Below the pieces are notes generated by a model. It was not told the origin of the DNA and searched no databases. It saw nothing but the letters and a program-made list of their open reading frames with translations. From contig DATMAM010000060.1 of the NCBI GenBank assembly GCA_035559995.1, forward strand, positions 8,122 to 72,121: a DNA stretch of 64,000 nt, written 5' to 3'. Both the position numbers and the translations under genes were made by a program. The first letter of the stretch is position 1; every line of letters begins with the position of its first letter. This DNA is from DATMAM01 sp035559995 (lineage in GTDB: Bacteria > Desulfobacterota > Binatia > UBA9968). Shown here piece by piece: positions 26,814-34,978 of the stretch.

Positions 26814-27224
26814 TCAGCTCGGCTTCTTTCGCTCCTCGTTGATCATCTGAATGACCTTCTTACGGAGCTCGTCGTTTGCATTCACGGTCTGAACGATCTG
26901 CGTGTAGGACTCCGTGGTCAGGCCGCCGCTCGCGAGCGCCTCGTCGATCTTCGCCTTCGCTTCTGTGCGAATCTGTCTGCTCGTCTCGGCGTCGGGACTT
27001 TCCTTCAAGCGCGGTTCGTACGACTTGGTGATCTTCTCCAGCTGCACGTAAACCCGCGCGAAGTTCTTGAGCTGGTTTTCGTCAAGCTGGTTGGGCTCAA
27101 CCGACGGTTGCTGCGGAACTCCCGGATTTTCTTGCGAGAACGCGCGCTGTGGCGCGCCGGCCAGCGGCGCGACCGCCACGGCGAACAAAACAAGAATCAC
27201 CATTTTTGCGATTCGGATCATCAC
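26814..27224 (-). CDS. DUF4168 family exported protein
   Basis: 136 residues. Signal peptide: basic MMIRIAKM, hydrophobic core, cleavage after AFS-Q near residue 30. The mature part is a charged helical domain with LKNFARVYVQLEKI and a repeated AKIDEAL/TESYTQIVQTVNAN pattern typical of DUF4168. Periplasmic; function unknown. Alone between patatin and the solute-binding genes. Confidence 0.8.
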   Translation of the reverse strand: MMIRIAKMVILVLFAVAVAPLAGAPQRAFSQENPGVPQQPSVEPNQLDENQLKNFARVYVQLEKITKSYEPRLKESPDAETSRQIRTEAKAKIDEALASGGLTTESYTQIVQTVNANDELRKKVIQMINEERKKPS

Positions 27225-27479
27225 GGCCCTCCTTTGGACGGGATCTTCGCTACCGGCGCAAAGCCCATGCCAGAAGATGAGATTTGGGATTGCGCCGCGT
27301 TCTAGCGCAACTTGTGTATTCGGAACGCGGAGCGGCGGCGCGCCGCTGTATGAATTCCCCTACATGAATGCGAGCGAGCGCTCAGCTTCGCGCGCGCCGC
27401 GCATTAACAGCAATACTTGTCGAAAGCAATTTGTCCCGGTTTCGAGACCTCGGGGCGAGAAGGAGTGTTTAAGGCTCTG
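27225..27479. other. Intergenic, no recognisable content
   Basis: 255 bases between the DUF4168 gene and the last solute-binding gene; no credible gene or hairpin with a T run was found. Confidence 0.35.
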
Positions 27480-28607
27480 CTATTTCATTTCCGCTTTTGG
27501 AAATCCCAACGCCTCGGTGATCTTCGCCTGATAGTCCTGCATCTTAGTGAAATGATGCCAATCGACCGCCGAGAGTTGTTTTCCCCTGATTTCCTGTTCC
27601 GTCGCCGAACCGCGCGTGAAGACCGAGGCCTGATAAGGCGCAAACTCGTCGATGATTTTCTGGCCCTCAGGAGAAGCCTGGAACTCGAGCCAAAGAAGCG
27701 CCGCGTACGGATGCTCGGCCGTATTCAGGACGCCGTCGGCGCGCGAGACGTAGCGCACGGGGACGGGCTCGACGATCTTCAATCCGAGACTTCTGGTCGG
27801 ATCTTTCTCGCGCGCGCGCTTGACGCTGCTCGAGTTCGGCCCGAAGAAAAGCGCGTGCTCGCCGGCGATGATCGAGGTCATCGGCCTCGTGGCTCCGCGC
27901 ACCCAGACTGGTTGCTGGGCGGCGAGCTTGCGCGCAAAGTCCAGCGTCTTTTCGAGACCCCAGGCGGGAACTAACGCCGCGATCGCGTACGGCCGAAAAT
28001 CGGCGAGGAACTTCTTTCCCTTGAATTCCGGCTTGAGAAAATCGGTCCACCGATCCGGCACCTTCTCAGGTTCCAGGAGTTTTCGGTTAAACGCCACCGA
28101 CTGAACGATGCTCGTCGGCGACATAATGTTGCGATTGAACGGGTCGATCATTTGCGGCTGGATGCCCAGGATCCCGTGACCAGCCATTCCAAGAAGGTCG
28201 AACTTTTTGATGAACGGAACGTAATCGTTATAGAAGTCAATCGCGATGAAAGTGGAGTCCCAACCGGTTTTTCGCCCCGCTTTCAATTCGAGGACAAAGC
28301 GCTGGTAAGATTCGGTCCCTGCGATTTCTTCGATATGAAAATCCAGGAAAGGGTATTTTTTTCGGAAGCCCTCGGCCATGGGCTTGATGTTGTCGCTTTC
28401 CAAGCCGGTGAGCACCCTCAGTTTTCCTTCTTTCTTCGCCCTTGAGACGATCTCTTCGTGGCTCGCGACAAAAATATAGCCTTTCGCCCGAGCTTCCTCT
28501 TGCGCCTTCAGAACCGCCGGCTGAGGCGCTGCCCGCAAGGGGCCCGCGGCGAGCAACGCCGCCATCGCGTTCAGCAGCAAGCTTATTGCGAACGGCCGGA
28601 AATTCAT
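27480..28607 (-). CDS. ABC transporter periplasmic substrate-binding protein (iron-type fold)
   Basis: 375 residues from the ATG at 28607, where a Sec signal (MNFRPF then a hydrophobic core) begins; an in-frame GTG at 28643 overlaps the upstream stop as GTGA. Landmarks shared with the paralogues at 28640 and 36494: AKGYIFVASHEEIVSRAKKEGKLR, WTDFLKPEFKGKKFLADFRPYAIAAL, QPVWVRGATRP and the C-terminal EALGFPKAE. The family captures small anions, metals or organic acids for import, but no permease or ATPase is encoded nearby. The ligand is unknown. Confidence 0.85.
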   Translation of the reverse strand: MNFRPFAISLLLNAMAALLAAGPLRAAPQPAVLKAQEEARAKGYIFVASHEEIVSRAKKEGKLRVLTGLESDNIKPMAEGFRKKYPFLDFHIEEIAGTESYQRFVLELKAGRKTGWDSTFIAIDFYNDYVPFIKKFDLLGMAGHGILGIQPQMIDPFNRNIMSPTSIVQSVAFNRKLLEPEKVPDRWTDFLKPEFKGKKFLADFRPYAIAALVPAWGLEKTLDFARKLAAQQPVWVRGATRPMTSIIAGEHALFFGPNSSSVKRAREKDPTRSLGLKIVEPVPVRYVSRADGVLNTAEHPYAALLWLEFQASPEGQKIIDEFAPYQASVFTRGSATEQEIRGKQLSAVDWHHFTKMQDYQAKITEALGFPKAEMK

Positions 28608-28639
28608 GACACCGCCGCGCGCGCCGGCAAGCGACAACG

Positions 28640-29767
28640 TCACTTTCTCTCCGCTTTCGGGAAGCCGTACGCCTCGACAATTTTCTCCTGATACGCCGGC
28701 ATCTTCGCGAAGTGCTCCCAGTCCACCAGCGAGAGCTTCTTACCCTTGGTGACCGCTTCCTGAGCCGAGCCGGCGATGAACAGCGACGCGCCGTAAGGCT
28801 CGTGGTCATCAGCGATCTTCTGTCCTTTAGGCGAAACCAAAAACTCGAGCCACAACAGAGCGGCGTAGGGATTCGACGCGTGCGCAAACACCGCTGTCGT
28901 ATCGCTTAGCCTGGTTGGAATCGGCTCGGGGATTTTCATGGCCAGGTTCTTTGTCGGGTCCTTTTCCAAGGCTCGCCTGACCGTGTGGTAGTTCGGCCCG
29001 ATGAAAAGCTGATATTCGCCCGCCGCCACGGCGGTCACGGTGCGGCTCCCGCCGCGGATCCACACGGGTTGTTGTGCGGCAAGCTTGCGCGCGAAATCGA
29101 TCGTCTTCTCCAATCCCCAGGCCGGCACTAGGGCGGCAATCTCCGTCGGCCGAATATCGGCGGCAAATTTTCTTCCTTTGAATTCGGGCTTGAGAAAATC
29201 CTCCCACATCTCCGGAACCTTTTCCGGCGCGATTAAGGTCTTGTTATAGGCCACCACCTGCAGCGCGCTGGTCACAGCGACAATATTGCGCCGCATAGGG
29301 TCTACCGTCGTCACCGGAATGCGCAACACCCCGTGCTGGGCCATGCCCAGAACGTCAAACTTCTTTAAATAAGGTAAATAATCATTGTAATTCTCGGTTC
29401 CGATGTGCGGCGCGTCCCAATTCTTTGCCATTCCGCTCTTCATCTCGAGGATGAATCGCTGGTTGGCATCGGTGCCGCTGAGTTCTTCGACATAGACGTC
29501 GAGAAATGGGTATTCCGCCTTAAAAGCGGCCGCCATCGCTTTGATCGTGGCGCTCTCGAGCGAACTCAAGGCTCGCATCTTGCCTTCCTTTTTTGCCTTG
29601 GCGACAATCTCGTCACGGCTCGTCTCGAACACGAAGCCCTTCGCCTCCGCGTCCTTTTTCGCCTTCATCAGGGAATCGGCCGCCGCGGCAAACGCCTTGC
29701 CGTCGTGGACCCACAAAGCAAAAACGAGGACCCAAGCTCCCAGCCATCCAAACCTGCGGAATCTCAT
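28640..29767 (-). CDS. ABC transporter periplasmic substrate-binding protein (iron-type fold)
   Basis: 375 residues from the ATG at 29767, five bases after GGAGGTGG. Signal peptide MRFRRFG plus hydrophobic core, cleavage near AFA. Same subfamily as the next gene (27480) with FVFETSRDEIVAKAKKEGK, WEDFLKPEFKGRKFAADIRP, QPVWIRGGSRT and EAYGFPKAERK. The reading frame stays open upstream to 29932 because it is fused in frame to a leftover isochorismatase N-terminus (see the remnant entry), so the longer reading should not be used. Overlaps the next gene by GTGA if its GTG is used. Confidence 0.85.
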   Translation of the reverse strand: MRFRRFGWLGAWVLVFALWVHDGKAFAAAADSLMKAKKDAEAKGFVFETSRDEIVAKAKKEGKMRALSSLESATIKAMAAAFKAEYPFLDVYVEELSGTDANQRFILEMKSGMAKNWDAPHIGTENYNDYLPYLKKFDVLGMAQHGVLRIPVTTVDPMRRNIVAVTSALQVVAYNKTLIAPEKVPEMWEDFLKPEFKGRKFAADIRPTEIAALVPAWGLEKTIDFARKLAAQQPVWIRGGSRTVTAVAAGEYQLFIGPNYHTVRRALEKDPTKNLAMKIPEPIPTRLSDTTAVFAHASNPYAALLWLEFLVSPKGQKIADDHEPYGASLFIAGSAQEAVTKGKKLSLVDWEHFAKMPAYQEKIVEAYGFPKAERK

Positions 29768-29813
29768 TTCCACCTCCATTGAGTTGCTGACCATCCCAGT
29801 GCCGAGCGCATGT

Positions 29814-29932
29814 TTAACGCTGTCTTGACCGCACTTTCGGAAACCCGTACGCCTCGAGTCGAGCACGAGGAGCGCGCTGGTCTGGGGATTGACCCGCTGC
29901 TCCAGGGTGCAAAGCCAAGTTCTCGCTCTCAT
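29814..29932 (-). pseudogene. Fusion remnant: isochorismatase-fold N-terminus joined to solute-binding-protein C-terminus
   Basis: From the ATG at 29932 the first about 25 codons give TLEQRVNPQTSALLVLD, closely matching the start of the isochorismatase-like protein at 30125-30760 (TLAERADPASGALIVLD). The similarity stops abruptly and, in another frame, the sequence continues as LEAYGFPKVRSRQR-stop, the C-terminus of a solute-binding protein. A deletion evidently removed the end of one gene and the start of the next. The ATG overlaps the stop of the preceding remnant (ATGA). Confidence 0.6.
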
Positions 29933-30128
29933 CGATCAACCTTTGGAAAACCAAACGCCTCGACGGCCATAGCCTCCAGCGCGGGCTCTGCGGGTAAGAT
30001 TTCCAGTCAGCGGGCCAGACTTTCTTTCCCCGTGAAAGCTTTTCCCGGAACGGCCGAAGCGGCGCTTGCGCGACCGCGGCAGAAAAGCTCGTGCAAAAGC
30101 TGGCTGCAACGACCAGCGCGCCCTTCAT
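29929..30128 (-). pseudogene. Internally deleted substrate-binding protein remnant
   Basis: ATG at 30128 overlaps the stop of the upstream isochorismatase-like gene (ATGA). It begins with a signal peptide (MKGALVVAASFCTSFSAAVA) but then goes straight to C-terminal solute-binding-protein motifs (RGKKVWPADWKSYPQ and, one frame shift later, AMAVEAFGFPKVDR-stop). About 300 residues of the binding protein are missing. Confidence 0.6.
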
Positions 30129-30760
30129 GCCTCTCTCTGCTTGGCTCTTGGCGGCAAGGTAGCCCAGTGGCGGACGATCTCTTCGGACGAAGCGACGATC
30201 GCGCCCAGCTTGGCTGCCCCGTGCCGCATGACGATTTCATAATCCGGCCCCGAGTCGGGCACCACGCAGTCGCTCACCAGAACCAGGTAATAACCGCGGA
30301 CGTAACATTCTTTCGCGGCGGACTCCACCGCGCCTAAGACGGCGCCGCCAGTCAACAATACGCTCTTGATGCCGCGCGAGCGCAGCATCAAGTCGAGCGG
30401 CCCGTGCGCGAACGCGCTGTAGTAGCGCTTTATCACGACGGCGTCCCCCGGGGCGACTTCCAATCCGTCGTGCAGCTCGACGCCTTCATGGTAGCGCCGG
30501 GGATCGTAGTCTTTGCGCCTGGACCAACCCTCTCTCCAGTTGTCGAGCAGGACCCAATCGCTGTAGGAATTTTTTACGTAGATGACTGGAAACCCGACTC
30601 GATGCGCCGATTTCACTAGCGCCACCAAATGTCCGAGAGGGCTGCGCAGCCGTGGGATCTCCATGCTCGGAGGCGCGCCCGGATCTCTCACCATGTCCAG
30701 GACAATCAGAGCGCCGCTAGCGGGGTCTGCTCTTTCTGCGAGGGTCGTAAGAAAAGCCAA
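30125..30760 (-). CDS. Isochorismatase-fold hydrolase without the amidase cysteine
   Basis: 211 residues from a TTG at 30760 with GGAGGT five bases upstream. Catalytic-type Asp is in LIVLDM and Lys in AVVIKRYYSAF, but the position of the Cys nucleophile of nicotinamidase-like members is Ala (GGAVLGAVESAAKEC). True isochorismatases also lack that Cys, so vinyl-ether hydrolysis or another Cys-independent reaction is possible. Paralogue of the genes at 31794 and 32417. Coupled to the downstream remnant by an ATGA overlap. Confidence 0.85.
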   Translation of the reverse strand: MAFLTTLAERADPASGALIVLDMVRDPGAPPSMEIPRLRSPLGHLVALVKSAHRVGFPVIYVKNSYSDWVLLDNWREGWSRRKDYDPRRYHEGVELHDGLEVAPGDAVVIKRYYSAFAHGPLDLMLRSRGIKSVLLTGGAVLGAVESAAKECYVRGYYLVLVSDCVVPDSGPDYEIVMRHGAAKLGAIVASSEEIVRHWATLPPRAKQREA

Positions 30761-30876
30761 TCTTTACCTCCTACCCTATCTGCTTCTCTGTGGACCCCGA
30801 CGTTAATTCCAGTCGCTTGCGTTCGCGTTTTTCTGATTCTCTTTTTTTACTTTTTAATTTTTCCTTTTGCATTTTC

Positions 30877-31683
30877 TTACTTGGCCCCCGACGCGCCGAC
30901 CTTCGGAAACCCCCAGGCTTCGACAGCGATCTTTTCCATGAGCTTTTCCTCGCGAGCGCGGCACCGGCTCGTGCAAATGGAAGCTTCGTTTCCTTTCATG
31001 AGCTTGTTCGCCACCGTCCCCTCAAACATGAAAAAGGCTTTGCCGGGATCGAACCGATCGACGATCTGCTGCGCCTCGCTGGAGGTCAAAAATTCCATCC
31101 AGAGAAGCGCCGCGTTCGGATTCCGGGCTTTGGCATACACGGCAAACGGCTCCAGCCCACCGGTATCTTTGTCGGCAGGAACCAGATCGCGGTTGTACAC
31201 GATAATGCTGGAATTCGTTGACGTCCATACCACAAGATCCGAATCATCGATCATCTCGCCGGGAATTTCCAACTGGCGCCGCTTGGCAAGCTCCCGGATA
31301 TTATAGGCGGCGAAAAGATCCTGCTTGAAATATTCGCTCCAGAACAAGCTGTGCGGCGTAAAGGCATCCACGTTAGACTCTCCTGCCGCCAGCTCAAAAA
31401 GCTCTCTCTGAGCAGCCGGAATCCCGGTTACCGAACGAAAACTCACCTCCCTGATAAACGGGTATTTCTTCTTGAAAGCGGCGACGAGGTGCGGCACCGC
31501 GGTCTCTTCGTGCGCGCTAGCAAAAGTTAGCCTTCCTTCCTTTTGGGCAGCCGTCAGAATTTCTTCTCGGCTCATTGCCGCGCTCGGCGTCTTTGCCTGA
31601 GCGAAGACAAAGGTCGTCGAGCTTAAAAAGACTACGCCAACGGCCAAGAGGACTCTGAAAGTCTCCCGCGCGTGAACGATCAT
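30877..31683 (-). CDS. Substrate-binding protein with large internal deletion
   Basis: 268 residues with a signal peptide (cleavage near VFA-Q). It aligns end to end with the 362-residue protein at 33625-34713 except that about 94 residues are missing in frame after VPADKDTGG: the section holding the WVRGQTG motif, part of the second lobe. It keeps the C-terminal CxxxC (CTSRC) that the longer paralogue also has (CAGAC), and VEAWGFPKV. Such a loss should destroy the ligand cleft, so it is probably non-functional or repurposed. Confidence 0.7.
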   Translation of the reverse strand: MIVHARETFRVLLAVGVVFLSSTTFVFAQAKTPSAAMSREEILTAAQKEGRLTFASAHEETAVPHLVAAFKKKYPFIREVSFRSVTGIPAAQRELFELAAGESNVDAFTPHSLFWSEYFKQDLFAAYNIRELAKRRQLEIPGEMIDDSDLVVWTSTNSSIIVYNRDLVPADKDTGGLEPFAVYAKARNPNAALLWMEFLTSSEAQQIVDRFDPGKAFFMFEGTVANKLMKGNEASICTSRCRAREEKLMEKIAVEAWGFPKVGASGAK

Positions 31684-31793
31684 GACGCGGTCCTTTCTAC
31701 CCTATGGGACCGAGCCTATTTTTCCCGCCATTTCTGTGCCTCGGCGCTCGCTTTCACGAATTGAAGTTACCCTAATTTATCGGCCGCACCCAT

Positions 31794-32420
31794 TCAACGA
31801 GTCGAGTTCGACCAACAGTCCATGATTTGCTTTGAGGAGGCCGTGATCCCAAGATGCCGGTTCACATAGTCAATCACCATCTCATAGATCGGCCCGGACC
31901 TCGGATGAACGCAATCATCGACCACCACCACGTTGTAGCCCCTCACGATAGAGTCCTTCGCAACGGTTTCTACCGCGCCCAGGGTACTTCCGCCCGTGAG
32001 AAGAACCGTTTGTAGGCCCCGGCTCCTTAAAACCAGATCCATGGGACCGTGAGCGTATGGACTGTAGGAGTGCTTGATAAAAATCAGGTCTTCGGGCTGC
32101 GGATTCAGTCCTTCCAGGAAGTCATTGCCGGGAGTGCCTTCCCAGTAACGCGTCCGATAGTCCACACCGATATGGGCCGTCTGTTCTTTCCGGCTCTTGG
32201 TCGTCGTCCACTCGCTATGCGTGTTGCGCACGAAAATAATCGCTACTCCGGCCGCCCGCGCTGCGCTGATAAGCAAAGTGAGATCGGGCAAAATTTCTTC
32301 TCCTCCCGCCGGCCCTCCGCGCGGTGGCCAGGAGCCCTTTTGCATGTCCAGGATGACGAGAACCGCCTGTCGGGGATCCACCCGCTCTTTTAAGCTGATC
32401 GCCATGGTCCGTCCCGTCAC
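31794..32420 (-). CDS. Isochorismatase-fold hydrolase without the amidase cysteine
   Basis: 208 residues from the GTG at 32420, which overlaps the preceding stop as GTGA; the ATG at 32405 is an alternative. Asp in LVILDMQKG, Lys in LIFIKHSYSPY; the Cys position is Ala (GGSTLGAVETVAKDS). HGPMDLVLRSRG is shared nearly intact with the protein at 30125 (HGPLDLMLRSRG), showing recent common origin. It is cotranscribed after the related gene at 32417. Substrate unknown. Confidence 0.86.
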   Translation of the reverse strand: MTGRTMAISLKERVDPRQAVLVILDMQKGSWPPRGGPAGGEEILPDLTLLISAARAAGVAIIFVRNTHSEWTTTKSRKEQTAHIGVDYRTRYWEGTPGNDFLEGLNPQPEDLIFIKHSYSPYAHGPMDLVLRSRGLQTVLLTGGSTLGAVETVAKDSIVRGYNVVVVDDCVHPRSGPIYEMVIDYVNRHLGITASSKQIMDCWSNSTR

Positions 32421-33034
32421 TTTGGCGCGCGCCAGCTCTCCACCACAGCCGCGGATGAAATCACCTCGCCGTGATAGCGCCGGAAGAGATCGATGAGCGT
32501 TGCCCTTTCCGCCGGCTTTCCCCCGGCGATGCAGTCTTCAACGAGAAAAACGTAATAGTTCTTGGCGACCGCGTCGCGCGCGGTCTCGAAGACCCCGCCC
32601 CACACGCCGACGCCTGCCAGAAGCACGGTCTGAATTTCCTTGGCTCTCAAGTGGAGGTCCAGGTCGGTTTCGAGAAATCCCGAAGCGCGATACTTGTTGA
32701 CCACGCGGTCTTTGTCGGATGGGAGCACTTGATAGAACTCCGCGCCCCAGCTTCCCTCCACGCAGACCGGCCCCGTTCCGAGCTTCTCCCACCATTCTCT
32801 TATCGGCGCAGAGATGGTCCATGCGTTATAGATGGTGCGGAGAAACAATACCGGCACTCCAGCCGAATGCGCTCCGGACACAAAGGAACGAATCGACCGA
32901 ACCGCCTTTTCAAGATCCGGATCGATGGCAATCTTGCCCCACGCGCCGTCCCGGTGGCAAAAATCGTTTTGCAGATCGACCAGCACCACAGCGCATCGGG
33001 AGGGCGGAAGTTTGTCTTTTAGTTCCAGTGGCAT
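32417..33034 (-). CDS. Isochorismatase-fold hydrolase, Gly at the cysteine position
   Basis: 205 residues, ATG at 33034 with AAGGAGG upstream. Asp in VVLVDLQNDF and Lys in VVNKYRASGF are present; the nucleophile region reads AGVGVWGGVFETARDA, placing Gly where amidases have Cys, as in PhzD/EntB-type isochorismatases. Overlaps the next paralogue by 4 bases. Most divergent of the intact members. Confidence 0.86.
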   Translation of the reverse strand: MPLELKDKLPPSRCAVVLVDLQNDFCHRDGAWGKIAIDPDLEKAVRSIRSFVSGAHSAGVPVLFLRTIYNAWTISAPIREWWEKLGTGPVCVEGSWGAEFYQVLPSDKDRVVNKYRASGFLETDLDLHLRAKEIQTVLLAGVGVWGGVFETARDAVAKNYYVFLVEDCIAGGKPAERATLIDLFRRYHGEVISSAAVVESWRAPK

Positions 33035-33079
33035 CCCTGATGCCTCCTTCGATTTTCGTAAGTGCCCCGCTCGCTCGGG

Positions 33080-33628
33080 TTAGATTTCGGCGAGCGCCTC
33101 CTCGGTCTTTTTGATCTCCGCGTAATCGGCCATCACGGCGATCTGCGGTGAATTGGGTCTGTACAGTGCGTCGGAGACAAGCGTGAGCCGATAGCCTAAG
33201 CCTGCCCCTTCTCGGACGGTGTCTTCCACGCAGCCATGCACGGCGCCGCCCGTCACGATGCAATGATCCACACCGAGGTTGCGTAGCACGCGATGGAGCG
33301 GAGTAAAGCCAAAGCCGCTCCGTCCCTTTTTCGTGACGATCAAGTCCCCTTCGCGCCTGTCGAGACCTTCGACAAGTTGCGGGCCCCACGAGCCTTCCAC
33401 GAGGTAGTCCTCCCCTTCGGGAATGGGCTTGTTTCTCCGGCCGATGGGCGGCGGAGCGCTATCGAGAGCATCGCGCCGGTGAAGAGTCATCACAAACACC
33501 ACCGGGTTTCCCTTCCGCCGCATCGCCGCCGAAGTCAACGCCCGGGCCGAGAGCGTAACGCTTCGCGCGCGGGGCCGCCGGCGATTCGGCCGCGCAGGCG
33601 CTGTCCGCGCGTTCTCGCGGCTCCTCAC
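33080..33628 (-). CDS. Isochorismatase-fold protein with scrambled N-terminus
   Basis: 182 residues from a GTG at 33628 that overlaps the upstream stop (GTGA). From about residue 45 onward it is a normal member: GNPVVFVMTLHRRD, VEGSWGPQLVEGL, Lys in VTKKGRSGF, and the only Cys nucleophile of the cluster (GGAVHGCVEDTVREG). The first 40 residues are Arg- and Ala-rich and lack the LxVxDxQ strand that supplies the catalytic Asp in the other three. Either the 5' end was lost or replaced, or the sequence carries an error. Probably inactive. Confidence 0.65.
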   Translation of the reverse strand: MRSRENARTAPARPNRRRPRARSVTLSARALTSAAMRRKGNPVVFVMTLHRRDALDSAPPPIGRRNKPIPEGEDYLVEGSWGPQLVEGLDRREGDLIVTKKGRSGFGFTPLHRVLRNLGVDHCIVTGGAVHGCVEDTVREGAGLGYRLTLVSDALYRPNSPQIAVMADYAEIKKTEEALAEI

Positions 33629-34713
33629 TTTGGCGGAGAGCCGGCCTTCGGCAAGCCCCACGCCTCCACCGCGATGCGCTCGATCAGCCTCTCTTCCTGG
33701 TTTCGGCAGGCGCCGGCGCAAAGAGAAACCTTGACGTTCTTGAGCCAGCTATGGGCCAGGGTACCTTCGACGAGAAAGGATGCCTTGCCGGGATCGAATT
33801 TGTCGACGATCTCCTGCGCCTCGCGCGATGCCACAAACTCCATCCACAGGAGCCCCGCGTGCGGATTTTTGGCGCCGACGTAGATTGCCTCCGGCTCATG
33901 GAAGGAAACCGGAACGGGATTGGGAATGACGACCTTGATCGGGGCGGTTGGATCTTTCATTAGATAGCGCCTGGAAGTATGAAAATACATGCCGCAATCC
34001 AGTGCGACTTCTCCCGCCGCCATTCTGGCCAGCGTGCCCGTCTGGCCGCGCACCCAGATCGGATCGTTCTTTTTTAGCTTGCGCGCGAAGTCGAAGACCT
34101 TCTCTTCGCCCCACGCCGGGACAAGCCACGCCAGAGTGTTCGGCTTGGTGTCCACGGCGAGCTTTCCTTTCCATTGGGGCTCGATGCAGCTGTCCCATCC
34201 CCGCGGCGCCTTCTCCGGCGGAACCCATTGAGTGTTGTAAACAAACACCCCCGTGTTGGTTCCAAACCACGCCACGATGCCGGACTCGTCCAGCATTTCG
34301 ACGGGAATTTTAAGCTGGCCGGACGTTGACAGCGCGCGAAAATCGTATCGCTTGATCAGATTGTGTTTGAAATACTCGCTCCAGTGGACGGTGCTGGGGC
34401 TGAAAACATCGATATTCGAGCGCCCCGCCGTCATCTCGAAGAGCTGCCGCTGCGCGCCGGTGATGCCGGTCACGAACTCCCACGACACTTCGATGAACGG
34501 ATATTTTCTTGTAAACGCGGCGGCCAGCGGAGCGATCGTGCCTTTGTCATACCCGGGGACGAGCGCAAGCTTTCCTTCTTGTTTGGCGCGCGCGAGAATC
34601 TCGTCTTTTGTCGGCGTCAAACCCTTGTCTTTGGTCTGCGCCGCCGCCGGCGAACTTACGAGGGCCGCGAGGATCGGGAGGAGCAGTGCCTGACGCAGCC
34701 GTTTGCGTTCCAT
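33625..34713 (-). CDS. ABC transporter periplasmic substrate-binding protein, CxxxC subfamily
   Basis: 362 residues, ATG at 34713 with GAGGAG upstream; signal peptide ends at AAAQ. Full-length version of the deleted paralogue at 30877: SNIDVFSPSTVHWSEYF, WVPAWGEEKVFDFARKL, PIWVRGQTG, LLWMEFVASREAQEIVD, then the CAGAC (CxxxC) element and VEAWGLPKAG end. It differs from the 27480/28640/36494 subfamily in the N-terminal motif. First gene of the minus-strand array and divergent from the M24-like gene. Ligand unknown. Confidence 0.86.
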   Translation of the reverse strand: MERKRLRQALLLPILAALVSSPAAAQTKDKGLTPTKDEILARAKQEGKLALVPGYDKGTIAPLAAAFTRKYPFIEVSWEFVTGITGAQRQLFEMTAGRSNIDVFSPSTVHWSEYFKHNLIKRYDFRALSTSGQLKIPVEMLDESGIVAWFGTNTGVFVYNTQWVPPEKAPRGWDSCIEPQWKGKLAVDTKPNTLAWLVPAWGEEKVFDFARKLKKNDPIWVRGQTGTLARMAAGEVALDCGMYFHTSRRYLMKDPTAPIKVVIPNPVPVSFHEPEAIYVGAKNPHAGLLWMEFVASREAQEIVDKFDPGKASFLVEGTLAHSWLKNVKVSLCAGACRNQEERLIERIAVEAWGLPKAGSPPK

Positions 34714-34978
34714 AGCCGTTCTCCTCTATTTCGAACTTCGATCTCGAGCTTTTTTCCTTTGGGCGGGATCGTCACGCGAGGCAGCCCAGATATATGGCAA
34801 GGCCCTTTGGCTGTCAACACGAGTTGCCGGCGGGCGTTTCAGCCGAAGCGCGACCCGATAGGCGGCAGCGAACTTGACAAAGCTTCGCTTTTTGATAGGA
34901 GTCGCGCTGAATTTAGCCGCCCTTGCGAAGGGCGAGCAGCGATTGTTCACGGCTTCGTTGCTCCGGCGGGAGGTCCGC

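Noticed and set aside
28640..29932. 430-residue chimeric solute-binding protein starting at 29932
   Set aside because: The first 55 codons are an isochorismatase remnant; a strong ribosome site and signal peptide place the real start at 29767.
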